Notes: generated by a model from the letters alone, not told the origin. Positions 1 to 8,530 are shown, counted from the first letter of the stretch. The stretch is 64,000 bases of DNA from Paenibacillus sp. FSL R5-0517 (GCF_037974355.1 NZ_CP150235.1:3906001-3970000); one strand, 5' to 3'. Numbers and translations: made by a program.

Positions 1-87
1 ATTGGATCTGGAGAAATGAACATCCACGGTGTAACCTCCGAAGGTGCGGAAGATCCGATCTTCCTGCAAGGAAACTGGGCTGTTTAA
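1..87 (+). CDS. M29 aminopeptidase, C-terminal tail (partial)
   Basis: The first 28 codons read in frame 1 end in GNWAV and a TAA stop. They align clearly with the end of the next gene (IYGITANG...IFLKGDWAF against IHGVTSEG...IFLQGNWAV), so this is the tail of a second M29-type metallo-aminopeptidase lying directly upstream in tandem. The rest of the gene is outside the window, so catalytic residues cannot be checked. A terminator follows 17 bases after the stop. Confidence 0.85.
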   Translation: MGSGEMNIHGVTSEGAEDPIFLQGNWAV

Positions 88-103
88 TCGCTTTGATGTA
101 TTA

Positions 104-130
104 GGAGAGAGGGGATCACTCCTCTCTTTT
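104..130 (+). terminator. Rho-independent terminator after first M29 gene
   Basis: AGAGAGGGG pairs with CTCCTCTCT (one G-T wobble) around a four-base ATCA loop and is followed by a run of T. It separates the two tandem aminopeptidase genes, so the second probably has its own promoter or depends on readthrough. Confidence 0.8.
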
Positions 131-174
131 CCTGCGTCAACAGGTCACTAATTCAACAATTGGAGGTAACTCAT

Positions 175-1407
175 ATGTTAAGTTTTGAACAAAAACTGGA
201 TCGTTACGCTGAACTGGCTGTAAGAGTAGGCGCAAACGTGCAGCCAGGACAAGTATTTGTCATTAGTGCAATGATTGATACCGCTGAATTCGTACGCTTG
301 CTTGTGCGTAAGGGATACGAGGCCGGTGCCAAGCAGGTTATTGTAAAATACAGTGATGAAACGGTGAATCGATTGCGGTTTGAGATGGCCCCAGAGGAAT
401 CCTTCCAAGAGCCGCCGAAGTGGCATGCATCGGAGCTTGAAGAACTGGCGGCCAATAATGCAGCCTTCCTGACCGTATTGTCATCCAGCCCGGATCTGAT
501 GAAAGGTATTGATCCTGCGCGGATCTCGGCCCATCAGCGTACATTTGGTCAGGCGATGGCCAAGTACCGACAGTATCAACAAGCGGATAAAATGAGCTGG
601 ACGGGTGTGGCTTGTCCTTCTCCCGCTTGGGCAGCCAAAGTATTCCCGGATCTTCCGGCAACGGAGCAGGTTAACCAGCTGTGGGAAGCCATTTTTGCTG
701 CGGTGAGAGCCGACCTGGAGGACCCTGTAGCGGCCTGGGAAGAGCATATTGAACGACTGGAAACCAAGGCTGTGGCACTCAATAACAAAAAGTATCATGC
801 ACTTCATTTCCTCTCCCCCGGGACGGATCTTACAGTCGAGCTTCCAGAAGGCCATATTTGGGCGCAGGCGGGTAGCGTAAATGAGCAAGGCATCCCTTTT
901 GTTGCCAATATCCCGACAGAGGAAGTATTCACCGCTCCATCCAAGCATGGCGTTAATGGTAAGGTGTCCAGCACCAAACCACTCAGCTACGGTGGCAGTA
1001 TCATTGATCGTTTTTCACTCACATTCGAGAACGGACGCATCGTTGATTTTCATGCTGAAGAAGGTCAGGACACACTGGAAAGACTCATTTCGATGGATGA
1101 AGGATCACATTACCTCGGCGAAATCGCTTTGGTTCCCTTTCATTCACCGATCTCTGAGAGTGGCATCTTGTATTACACGACATTGTATGATGAGAATGCG
1201 TCCTGCCACCTTGCGATTGGCAGTTCCTATGCATTCAATATCGAAGGTGGCAAAACGATGTCTCCCGAAGAACTTGCTGCTCGCGGCATGAATTCCAGCA
1301 TTACTCATGTGGACTTCATGATGGGCTCGCCCGAGACGGATATCTACGGTATTACGGCAAACGGTGAACGTGAAGCCATCTTCCTTAAAGGAGATTGGGC
1401 ATTTTAA
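175..1407 (+). CDS. ampS: Aminopeptidase, peptidase family M29
   Basis: A cytoplasmic metallo-exopeptidase that removes N-terminal residues from peptides. The 410-residue length is typical of the AmpS/aminopeptidase T family. Expected metal-ligand regions are visible: TEEVF near residue 248, GEIALVPF near 314, CHLAIG near 344 and HVDFMMG near 378. The open frame extends to a TTG at 160, but GGAGG at 162-166 lies eight bases before this ATG, so the ATG is chosen. It is preceded by a paralogue whose tail opens the window and is closed by a strong hairpin. The family is certain; substrate preference cannot be read. Confidence 0.93.
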   Translation: MLSFEQKLDRYAELAVRVGANVQPGQVFVISAMIDTAEFVRLLVRKGYEAGAKQVIVKYSDETVNRLRFEMAPEESFQEPPKWHASELEELAANNAAFLTVLSSSPDLMKGIDPARISAHQRTFGQAMAKYRQYQQADKMSWTGVACPSPAWAAKVFPDLPATEQVNQLWEAIFAAVRADLEDPVAAWEEHIERLETKAVALNNKKYHALHFLSPGTDLTVELPEGHIWAQAGSVNEQGIPFVANIPTEEVFTAPSKHGVNGKVSSTKPLSYGGSIIDRFSLTFENGRIVDFHAEEGQDTLERLISMDEGSHYLGEIALVPFHSPISESGILYYTTLYDENASCHLAIGSSYAFNIEGGKTMSPEELAARGMNSSITHVDFMMGSPETDIYGITANGEREAIFLKGDWAF

Positions 1408-1454
1408 CTGATTACGGAAAAGTGCTCGAAAGAAACATTCTCTTTTCGGTCATA

Positions 1455-1500
1455 AGGCTGTCTTGCAACCATGTGGTCATGGTTGCAAGACAGCCTCTTT
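1455..1500 (+). terminator. Strong Rho-independent terminator
   Basis: A perfect 19-bp stem (1455-1473 with 1478-1496) closes on a TGGT loop and is followed by CTTTATTAATTTT. It ends the aminopeptidase transcript. Confidence 0.92.
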
Positions 1501-1649
1501 ATTAATTTTCAGCAAACTGTCCGGAGGCTGCACATGCTCTCTTCTTCTGGTTTTTCTCGGACCAACCTCCCATTGTATCGTTTCCATATTATGTTGTAAA
1601 ATGTAATGATACCAATGTTTGTGGATTGTTCACCAGAAAGGAGAACATC

Positions 1650-2240
1650 ATGGCCAATCGGCTCCAGTTACTACTCGCCTCAGATTTCCATAATTTAGGC
1701 TCTGCACTTCAGGAAGAAGTGTATTATGAATATTATAATATGGTACATGGTCTTATCGTTTATATCATCAAGGAGCGTGCTGCAGCAGAAGATATTATTC
1801 AGGAAGCTTTTATCAAAATTATTAAAAACAAACCCATTTTCGAAGACGAGGTCAAACTGAAAGCCTGGCTCAAGGTCGTCACACGGAACACCGCTATTAA
1901 TTATCTGAGAAAAAATAAAAATAACCGTAACCAATTGGATACGGATAGTGTTTTTATAGATATGGAGACGATGAATCAGACAGCAGCTTCCGTGGAAAGT
2001 ATGGTAGAAACGCAGATGATGGAAGAGTCCATTGAATATTATCTCGGACAGCTCAAACCGGAATACCGTGTACTGGTGGAGTTACGGTGGAAAAAAGGTC
2101 TCTCCTACCGAGAGATGGCCGAACTGCTGGATACCTCCGAAGAGATTGTGAAGCAACGCTTGTTCAGAGCCCGCGGCAGTATCAAGAAGAAATTACATAA
2201 GGAATGGGGTGGAAGCATTGAGCAAAGGCAAGTCCGATAA
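1650..2240 (+). CDS. RNA polymerase sigma factor, ECF/sigma-70 family
   Basis: A 196-residue alternative sigma factor. Region 2 lies at about residues 20-85 (AEDIIQEAFIKII, then WLKVVTRNTAINYLRK) and a region 4 helix-turn-helix at about 125-180 (LSYREMAELL, VKQRLFRAR). AAGGAG six bases before this ATG fixes the start; the in-frame TTG at 1626 has no such site. The next gene overlaps its end by 32 bases and encodes a membrane protein, the usual sigma/anti-sigma arrangement. Its signal and regulon cannot be read from the window. Confidence 0.9.
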   Translation: MANRLQLLLASDFHNLGSALQEEVYYEYYNMVHGLIVYIIKERAAAEDIIQEAFIKIIKNKPIFEDEVKLKAWLKVVTRNTAINYLRKNKNNRNQLDTDSVFIDMETMNQTAASVESMVETQMMEESIEYYLGQLKPEYRVLVELRWKKGLSYREMAELLDTSEEIVKQRLFRARGSIKKKLHKEWGGSIEQRQVR

Positions 2241-3171
2241 GCATGTGGAGCAATTCGATCCCGAGCTGGAAGACGAATATTTCGACGCTGCGTTTGAAAT
2301 GGCTTTTGATGAGGCTTTCCATCAAGCTGTCTCTGCCCCTTCCGCCTCCCATACCGAATCCATGCAGCAATCCTGGCAGAAGGTACAACGGGAAATTAAC
2401 AGAATCGGTTTACGTAAAAAAAGAATACGTACCTTGCGACTTTCAGTTGTCGTAGCTGCATCCGTGACCATCGGGGCGGTTATTTTCAGCCTGCCATCCG
2501 GTACGCAAGCGGTATCCCCATTCGTGCAATCCATCAAGGATTGGGGCAACGGCATGAAATCCATTATCATCGAAGATCGCACGACCCATCTGGGGGCTGA
2601 TCCGTCAACCGCCAAAACGCCTCCACCACCGGAAACATCATTGGAAGATATTCTTAGAGTACAAGAAGAAGAGGCTCTTAATACACCTTCGTATGAGTTA
2701 TCGCGCCACGTGCTTCGTCCAGTGCTTGTTACGGAAGAGATTGCACGTGAAGGGTTCATGGGTGACTTTCTGTTATCCAAGGCCATTCCGGAGCGATTCA
2801 ATAAGGTCAAATTCGAACTTGTGCTTGATACAGAAAACCCTGTGAATCCAGACGATTATTATGAGTCCACCCAAATGAGAGTTCAATATACCAGTGAAGG
2901 CAAGAGCATAGAAGATGAGATTATCCAGTTTGATTATGTTTATGTCATGCCTGGGGAGAAAATTGAAGGGGCCATGCTTCGTGATATGAGCACCGTTAAG
3001 CTGGCAGACGGTACGGAAGCACTAATGTATATCGGCCCACCCTATAACTCCTTTCAGTGGATGATGGGCTCGAACAATATGAGTCTGTTTGGCACCCTTT
3101 CAGAAGAAGAAATGACTGCGATTGCCAACGATTTTCAAGAGCAGAAGTTTCCTGGCAGTACCCGCCGATAA
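2209..3171 (+). CDS. Membrane-anchored protein, probable anti-sigma factor
   Basis: A 320-residue protein with an acidic cytoplasmic N-terminal part (about 1-78), one hydrophobic segment (about 83-103, LRLSVVVAASVTIGAVIFSL) and a long external domain. Size, topology and the 32-base overlap with the sigma gene suggest it holds that sigma factor at the membrane. No zinc-binding anti-sigma motif (HxxxCxxC) is visible, so the class is not the ZAS type. GTG at 2209 or TTG at 2218 could be the start; either is translationally coupled to the sigma gene. Role inferred from context. Confidence 0.7.
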   Translation: MEALSKGKSDKHVEQFDPELEDEYFDAAFEMAFDEAFHQAVSAPSASHTESMQQSWQKVQREINRIGLRKKRIRTLRLSVVVAASVTIGAVIFSLPSGTQAVSPFVQSIKDWGNGMKSIIIEDRTTHLGADPSTAKTPPPPETSLEDILRVQEEEALNTPSYELSRHVLRPVLVTEEIAREGFMGDFLLSKAIPERFNKVKFELVLDTENPVNPDDYYESTQMRVQYTSEGKSIEDEIIQFDYVYVMPGEKIEGAMLRDMSTVKLADGTEALMYIGPPYNSFQWMMGSNNMSLFGTLSEEEMTAIANDFQEQKFPGSTRR

Positions 3172-3173
3172 TA

Positions 3174-3686
3174 TCAAAACAACACGGTGCCAGAGACATG
3201 TTTGCTTGTATCCGTAGTACTTCCATCATACGCTGTATGAATACTGGTAACGCGATAATAATATCCTGGCATAACGGTCCAATCCGATGAGGCATTGAGT
3301 AAGTTTGTATTCATTTCATTGTTGGAACCAGCTTTGAAAGTCACCCATGCTGTTCCTGTCCAACGCTCAAGCCGATAATCTACGGAAAGTGTCTTCATTG
3401 CTGTATAGGTCGTAGTCTTGGTATTCACGATGGCCGACAGTCCTCCACCAGGGATGACTGCACCGACCGCTTGATAGATATGTCCCCGTTCGCGAGTGTT
3501 AGCGAGCGAATGGATGGATGGTTCTGGCGGCGGTGGAGCTGTAAGTGCACCAGAGGACACCTTCATAATCGGGCTTGCAACGGCTGGTTCAGACGTAGGA
3601 ATAACCAGAAGTGTTGGCACCATGAACAAGGCAACAAGGGTTATTTTTAGTATAGATACTGCACTCTTATTATTCATCTTCCGCAT
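3174..3686 (-). CDS. Secreted protein of unknown function
   Basis: A 170-residue protein with a signal peptide (basic MRKMNNKS, hydrophobic ITLVALFMVPTLLVI, probable cleavage after AVA) and a PPPPEP stretch just after it. The remainder is rich in Thr, Ser, Gly and Tyr (RLERWTGTAWVTF, TVMPGYYYRVTS) and looks like a small beta-rich exported domain, perhaps of the DUF6147 type. GGAGG before the internal ATG at 3686 decides the start; the frame upstream runs into a terminator. It converges with the anti-sigma gene, leaving two bases between the stops. Confidence 0.75.
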   Translation of the reverse strand: MRKMNNKSAVSILKITLVALFMVPTLLVIPTSEPAVASPIMKVSSGALTAPPPPEPSIHSLANTRERGHIYQAVGAVIPGGGLSAIVNTKTTTYTAMKTLSVDYRLERWTGTAWVTFKAGSNNEMNTNLLNASSDWTVMPGYYYRVTSIHTAYDGSTTDTSKHVSGTVLF

Positions 3687-3758
3687 ATTGATCCATCCTC
3701 CGCTTCTATACTTCATTTTGTGTAAGGGTATAAACGGACGAATCAGGTGACAGGTTTC

Positions 3759-3812
3759 AAAAAAAATTAGACGCTCCGATTCTATGTCGGCAGCGTCTTT
3801 TGTTTTTTTATA
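3759..3812 (-). terminator. Probable bidirectional terminator
   Basis: GACGCT-CCGA and TCGG-C-AGCGTC form a stem with one bulge, with A-rich sequence on the left and TTTTGTTTTTTT on the right. On the minus strand it would end transcription from the CorC-family gene about 160 bases upstream. Confidence 0.65.
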
Positions 3813-3968
3813 CATTTTCAAATATGGTGAAACCTAAATTATTCCATCCCGTATGTATTCAGTAATGTAAGTATTGTTGTTCACACCCCAGGAATCATGA
3901 GCATGCAAAGAAGCCGTACGATGACCATTCGTCACCATACAGCTTCATTTGTTCGAATTTCGATCTGG

Positions 3969-5285
3969 CTAAGCGCCTTCTTCTTCAACCAACAGTTCCA
4001 GCTTAATCACATTCACTCGGGAAATCCGCTTATGCTCTGTCTCTTGAATGACAAATACATAACCTCCATACTCAACCGATTGACCGACCTCAGGTGGAAT
4101 GGCATCCACTCTGGAGTATAGCCAACCTCCGATGGTATCGTAATCGGCACGGTCCATCTCCAGTCCGAATCGTTCACTGACTTCTTCAATCAGCATCATG
4201 CCATCAATGGAGTATTCCATCTCATCCACTTGCTCAATGGCAGGACGCTCCTGGTCGAATTCATCCTGAATCTCGCCTACGATCTCTTCCATGATATCTT
4301 CAAGTGTGACAAGCCCGGAGGTTCCCCCGTATTCATCAATCAGAATCGCAATCTGCGTTTTGCTACGCTGCATACGCTTAAGCAGATCACTGATCAGGGT
4401 GGTATCTGGCACAGCCAGGATAGGCCGGATCACGGAGATGGTATCCGTAAGTTGGGATCGCATCAGATCCTTAATGTGAATAAAGCCGATAATATGATCC
4501 TTGTCTCCGTTATATACCGGATACCTTGTTCGCATACTCTCACTGGCAATCTCCAGATTTTCCAGCATGGACTGATTGGCATTCAGACAGATCATTTCCG
4601 TCCGCGGAATCATAATTTCACGGGCGGTTGTATCCGTAAAATCAAATATATTATCAACAAGTGCTAATTCAGTATTATCAATTAAACCGCTCTTATTGCT
4701 TTCTTTCATGAGAATACGTAATTCATCTTCACTATGCGCGTCGTCCATCTCGGAAGCGGGTGCCATTCGGAAAAGTCTCAACAAGCCATTAGCCATACCG
4801 TTTAGTGCCCATATGAATGGATACATTAACTTGTAGAAGAACGTTAGCAAGGCTGCAGACCACAGCGTGATCGTTTCAGACTTTCGAATCGCCATCGTCT
4901 TGGGAGCTAGTTCCCCCAGTACAATATGCAGGATTGTAATAATTACAAATGCAATGGCAATAGAGATTCCATGAACGTAGACGGGTCCTAGTCCAAATGC
5001 GGTAAACATGGGCTCTAACAAGTGTGCAATTGCGGGTTCTCCCAACCATCCAAGTCCCAGTGAAGCGAGCGTTATACCTAATTGGCAAGCTGATAGATAT
5101 GCATCCATATTACGTATGATATTGGAAGCATATATTGCATTTTTGTTGCCTGTTTCCACCAAAGTCTCGATCCGGCTTCCACGAACTTTCACCATCGCGA
5201 ATTCCGCCGACACAAAGAAACCATTCATCAATACAAGTAAACCAATTAATACTAAATTTAAAATACTCGGTAAGGGGTCACTCAA
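3969..5285 (-). CDS. CNNM/CorC (hemolysin C) family membrane transporter
   Basis: A 438-residue membrane protein with an N-terminal DUF21 (CNNM) domain of three to four membrane segments (residues about 1-190), a pair of CBS domains (about 205-335, starting IMIPRTEMICL) and a C-terminal CorC/HlyC domain (about 350-430, YSIDGMMLIEEVSERFG). The family is linked to magnesium and divalent-cation efflux. The start is a TTG placed seven to eight bases after an AGGA that is itself overlapped by the stop of a short leader ORF. A clear sigma-A promoter lies about 155 bases upstream, leaving a long leader. Confidence 0.92.
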   Translation of the reverse strand: MSDPLPSILNLVLIGLLVLMNGFFVSAEFAMVKVRGSRIETLVETGNKNAIYASNIIRNMDAYLSACQLGITLASLGLGWLGEPAIAHLLEPMFTAFGLGPVYVHGISIAIAFVIITILHIVLGELAPKTMAIRKSETITLWSAALLTFFYKLMYPFIWALNGMANGLLRLFRMAPASEMDDAHSEDELRILMKESNKSGLIDNTELALVDNIFDFTDTTAREIMIPRTEMICLNANQSMLENLEIASESMRTRYPVYNGDKDHIIGFIHIKDLMRSQLTDTISVIRPILAVPDTTLISDLLKRMQRSKTQIAILIDEYGGTSGLVTLEDIMEEIVGEIQDEFDQERPAIEQVDEMEYSIDGMMLIEEVSERFGLEMDRADYDTIGGWLYSRVDAIPPEVGQSVEYGGYVFVIQETEHKRISRVNVIKLELLVEEEGA

Positions 5286-5294
5286 ATTTTCATC

Positions 5295-5381
5295 CTATTC
5301 GCCGTCATTCTTCGGCAAATAGGTCCACCTCCTTCGAAAATGTAGGATATTAGCCATTCTGCCGTTCATATGCAATTTCAA
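5295..5381 (-). promoter_or_regulatory. Leader with candidate regulatory short ORFs
   Basis: A 28-codon frame (TTG at 5381, ATG at 5369) ends in TAG at 5297-5295. A textbook AAGGAGGT (5334-5327) lies eight bases before an in-frame TTG at 5318 that would give only MPKNDGE. The TAG overlaps the AGGA ribosome site of the CorC-family gene (TAGGATG). Translation of this short ORF would therefore open or block the site of the main gene. No match to the M-box or yybP-ykoY riboswitch was seen. The sequence is read directly; the function is inferred. Confidence 0.4.
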
Positions 5382-5439
5382 CTTCCCAATGCTTCCACCT
5401 CCACCTTGTTCTGTCGAATAACAAAGATATGCTTCTTTT

Positions 5440-5467
5440 ATTATATAATTCTACACTACACAGTCAA
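5440..5467 (-). promoter_or_regulatory. Sigma-A promoter of CorC-family gene
   Basis: On the minus strand TTGACT and TATAAT are separated by 16 bases. Both hexamers are near-consensus, and transcription should begin near 5433, giving a leader of roughly 150 bases before the TTG start. Confidence 0.8.
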
Positions 5468-5573
5468 TCCGTGTCCTATGACAACGAAATGGCACAATCG
5501 CCTTTTTTCTTTAACAAAAGTAATGATTACGCTGTTTTTTTTAACATTTCACATACAATCATCTAACCAAACC

Positions 5574-5621
5574 AAAGAGAGCACCCTCGCTCATGCTTCC
5601 GCATGGCTGGATACTCTCTTT
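5574..5621 (-). terminator. Probable terminator of sigma-DUF1835 gene
   Basis: AAAGAGAG pairs with CTCTCTTT across a loop that holds a second small hairpin (CATGC/GCATG). It lies 37 bases beyond the stop of the minus-strand gene. The T tract on the minus side is short. Confidence 0.55.
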
Positions 5622-5657
5622 TACAATACTGTTCTTTCCCCAGATTCTATCCACTAA

Positions 5658-7241
5658 TTACGATGTAGACTCAATCTCCACTACAGTCTCAGAGGCAGGA
5701 TTCCAGCGCCAGCTGGGCTGTTTCCCACTTGCATTATGCAATCCACCGATCCAGAATTCATCCTGTTTCAGCAGTGCCCAATCGACTTCTCCATTCAATA
5801 CCTGAATTCCGAGTTCCGTTAGCGACAGGACTCCATCCCGGAATGTTTCATCATGCTGCTTGAAATTAGGGAAAGTTGTTGCTCCAATCATATGAAGCAG
5901 AGCATGAGGGCCTTCTGTCATCCGCCTCAGATGTGCCCAGTATTCAAGATCACCCATCCCAAGAATATGCAGCTTCTCCCCTACCTCGCGAAACAAAGGA
6001 TATGGACGATCTACTCCCGCTCTAACGGTCTCCAGGGTCGTCTGTTCAATGACTCCAAGACCATTGGATACCGACGGTACACGGGACAAATGCGCCTTAA
6101 AGGCAGCTTTTGCGAAGGGTAGCGCAGAAGTATCTGCCTGTAAATAATCCAGATGATTCCGTATATCCGTTGACGTATAGGCTTCCCAGAACTGTGCACC
6201 TGCTTGTAGCTCCTTTTTCTCAATCAGATGCCAACTCCCGGACAACCGTTCGATCTGCGAGGAAGTAAGCTGACCCAATCCCCTAAAGTGCTCAATCTCT
6301 GGATACGAGTCAATACAGAGCAGGTTCAGCTTCGTATTCTGGAGCGCTTGTCCGTTGAAATAATGTAACAGGTAAGATAACATCGTCTGGTCATAGAGAT
6401 CGTATTCAAACCATAAGACAATCTCCTTATATTGTTGAAACGAATGCAACTTGCGTTCAAGTTCCTCAATCTGCAAGTATTCCGTCTGTGGAATGCCCAA
6501 TTGCCGTTCCAATACGGATGCCCGATTCTTCCGCTCTTCTGCGTCTCCCATATCTTGGACTACCGGTCCAAACGTATATAATTCTCTCCATACGAGGATA
6601 TCCCCCTCAATTCCACTCTCTCTTAAACGATTGGCAGCGTGGTCCCCATTCATAATGTGTAACAATCCTTTTCCTCCTTCATATAAATCATTGAACATCG
6701 AGGCAAGATCTCTCACAGGCATAGAGCGCTTGAGTTTGGATCGGGCATCGAACAGTCTTTTCTTTAATGCAGGTACGTTGACTCCGAGGAAATCCGATAT
6801 TTCCTTGAGCGAGTATCCTTCCAAATAAAACAGTTCAACAGCTATCCGCATCGATGATGGAAGTATTGCAATAGAATCACGCAGCGTACGATTCATTTCG
6901 TTTTGCACCGCTTGTTTTTCCGGATTATGCGCCTGATCCTCTTCCTGGAAAACATGCTCCAACTCCTGAACGGGAATCATGGTATGCTGCTTGCGTCGTA
7001 GCCAGCGATAACATTGCCTCTCTACGATTACCTTGAACCACCCCGGGAAGGCCTCTGGGTCCTCCAGTTTGGACAGATTGCCAAAGGCCTCCGTAAAGGC
7101 CTCCTGCACAACATCTTCTGCCCAGAATGGTTCCCCCAGCCGGTGATGGGCTACAGTAAGAGCCATTCCGCGATATTGCGCCATCAGTTGCGCATAAGCT
7201 TCGGGTTCGCCCTTCATTGCTCCTTCAATCCATGACTTCAA
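5658..7241 (-). CDS. Sigma-70 family factor fused to a DUF1835-type region
   Basis: A 527-residue protein. Residues 1-170 are a complete ECF-like sigma factor: region 2 (WAEDVVQEAFTEAF, FPGWFKVIVERQCYRWL) and region 4 (YSLKEISDFLGV, LKKRLFDARSKLK). From about residue 190 the sequence changes to a DUF1835-type module (LLHIMNGDHAANRL, GDILVWRELYTFGP) with a following C-terminal region to the end. The start is a TTG ten bases after AGGGAG. The extra domain is far longer than the usual ECF tail and may act as a built-in regulator. No anti-sigma gene is adjacent. Domain boundaries are estimates. Confidence 0.85.
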   Translation of the reverse strand: MKSWIEGAMKGEPEAYAQLMAQYRGMALTVAHHRLGEPFWAEDVVQEAFTEAFGNLSKLEDPEAFPGWFKVIVERQCYRWLRRKQHTMIPVQELEHVFQEEDQAHNPEKQAVQNEMNRTLRDSIAILPSSMRIAVELFYLEGYSLKEISDFLGVNVPALKKRLFDARSKLKRSMPVRDLASMFNDLYEGGKGLLHIMNGDHAANRLRESGIEGDILVWRELYTFGPVVQDMGDAEERKNRASVLERQLGIPQTEYLQIEELERKLHSFQQYKEIVLWFEYDLYDQTMLSYLLHYFNGQALQNTKLNLLCIDSYPEIEHFRGLGQLTSSQIERLSGSWHLIEKKELQAGAQFWEAYTSTDIRNHLDYLQADTSALPFAKAAFKAHLSRVPSVSNGLGVIEQTTLETVRAGVDRPYPLFREVGEKLHILGMGDLEYWAHLRRMTEGPHALLHMIGATTFPNFKQHDETFRDGVLSLTELGIQVLNGEVDWALLKQDEFWIGGLHNASGKQPSWRWNPASETVVEIESTS

Positions 7242-7364
7242 TGCTATGGACTCCCTTCATATAGGCATGTTGCTTGTTCTGTTCATATATAAGTGCCATC
7301 TTTTTATCAAAAGGTTACGTCTGACTCAATTATTTTTGTAACGATTTCGCTTAAATGCTTATGT

Positions 7365-7408
7365 AAAAAGCCGTCCCGTCCGCGGATCATCTCCACATTC
7401 GGGACAGC
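7365..7408 (-). terminator. Terminator after gerQ
   Basis: On the minus strand GCTGTCCCG pairs with CGGGACGGC (one wobble) and is followed by TTTTT. It lies just beyond the gerQ stop and ends the cwlJ-gerQ unit. Confidence 0.75.
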
Positions 7409-7455
7409 ATAATATATCAGGATGTGTTAGACATATCCAATCAATTGAAACCGAG

Positions 7456-7998
7456 TTAGAATCTGCTTGGAGCTTGTGGGTAATTGCCTACCACGCCCGG
7501 ATATTGATACAACAATGGCTCATCAAATGTAGCATAGTCGAAATTGACCATCAACAACATGATCCGTCTACCAGTCTTCGGGTCGCTGATAATAATATGG
7601 TCACGGCCCGCTGCCTCAATAATACCTTGGAATATGCGAGCATTCCATTCTTTGTTGCCTTCATATGTCATGTAGAACGTGCCGTACTTCCCAAGATTCA
7701 GACGCAGAATATTTTCAATGTACGATTGCTCAAATTGAGGAGCCGTTGTCGTAACCACAGCACCCGAGGGAGTCATTGGACTTCCGCTGGATACGAGTGG
7801 CGGTACACTAGTTGAGCTAGGGGATACCATTCCTGGCGTTGGTGACATGCTAGGCATGCCGTTACCAATTTTGTAAGATGTACCTTGAACCTGAGAGTTG
7901 GCTTGTTGACCCAACACAGAATTCGCTTGCTGGCCCAATACGGAATTCGCTTGCTGACCCATAGTTTGAGTCGTAGGTTGATACGGTTGATTAATCAT
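7456..7998 (-). CDS. gerQ: Spore coat protein GerQ
   Basis: A 180-residue spore coat protein needed for CwlJ-dependent cortex hydrolysis. The C-terminal part (about 90-170: YGTFYMTYEGNKEWNA, HIIISDPKTGRRIMLL) is the conserved GerQ domain. The N-terminal part is variable: GQQANSVL occurs twice, then GQQANS (residues 14-35), followed by a Pro/Ser/Thr-rich linker. The first lysine is at residue 43, unlike B. subtilis GerQ, whose N-terminal lysines are transglutaminase targets. GGGGAGGAA before the ATG fixes the start. It lies 18 bases after cwlJ, the conserved partner, supporting co-expression late in sporulation. Confidence 0.93.
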   Translation of the reverse strand: MINQPYQPTTQTMGQQANSVLGQQANSVLGQQANSQVQGTSYKIGNGMPSMSPTPGMVSPSSTSVPPLVSSGSPMTPSGAVVTTTAPQFEQSYIENILRLNLGKYGTFYMTYEGNKEWNARIFQGIIEAAGRDHIIISDPKTGRRIMLLMVNFDYATFDEPLLYQYPGVVGNYPQAPSRF

Positions 7999-8016
7999 AG
8001 TGATTCCTCCCCAAAT

Positions 8017-8439
8017 TTAATAGACTTCCGGACAGTCGTCGCCTGTCGGACTGAAGAAACAATGTGCTTTGAAACGTCCTGTATTTTGCTGGTTATACCA
8101 CGTATCCGGACAGTCGCCCACAGGTCGGAAAAACCACAATGAATTGCTGGCTGGCCAAAACCGTTCTCCATTAATTACACGTTGTGCCAGACGAATCTCG
8201 GATTGTCTCGCCCGTTGGTAAAAGTAACCCTTCTGTGTTGACTCGAAGCCTCCGGGGTTCTGAAATACCATGCGGTTGATGTCACGAATATCTTTGAAGT
8301 CCAGACAATCCACCAGCACCCGGTTCACACCTACATTACCTACAAGCAGCATGCCTTGTTCGCCGTCACCTTCAGCCTCCGCCCTCAGCAGCCTAGCCAG
8401 CAGCTTGACGTCCTCTGAGTTGGCTTTAATAACAGCCAT
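8017..8439 (-). CDS. cwlJ: Spore cortex-lytic enzyme CwlJ
   Basis: A 140-residue SleB-like (hydrolase_2) domain protein that degrades cortex peptidoglycan during germination. The signature begins LLARLLRAEAEGDGEQG, with the likely catalytic Glu in RAEAEG, and continues GNVGVNRV and GERFWPASN. It has no signal peptide, as is usual for CwlJ, which reaches the coat from the mother cell. AAAGGAGGAAA nine bases before the ATG sets the start; the longer open frame upstream is read through a terminator and is not used. GerQ, required for its localisation, is the next gene. Confidence 0.94.
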   Translation of the reverse strand: MAVIKANSEDVKLLARLLRAEAEGDGEQGMLLVGNVGVNRVLVDCLDFKDIRDINRMVFQNPGGFESTQKGYFYQRARQSEIRLAQRVINGERFWPASNSLWFFRPVGDCPDTWYNQQNTGRFKAHCFFSPTGDDCPEVY

Positions 8440-8530
8440 AGTCTGTTTCCTCCTTTGTTTCAGCTGTTCATCACCGTACATCGTATTGTGCAGGAGCCCA
8501 TTCGGTGACACGATTCCATCCTTTTTCCAT

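Noticed and set aside
1584..1611. AT-rich sequence with TTATGTTGTAA resembling a dif arm
   Set aside because: Only one arm matches weakly, and no recombinase gene is near.
5285..5433. M-box or yybP-ykoY riboswitch upstream of the CorC-family gene
   Set aside because: The conserved core words of either class are not present in the leader.
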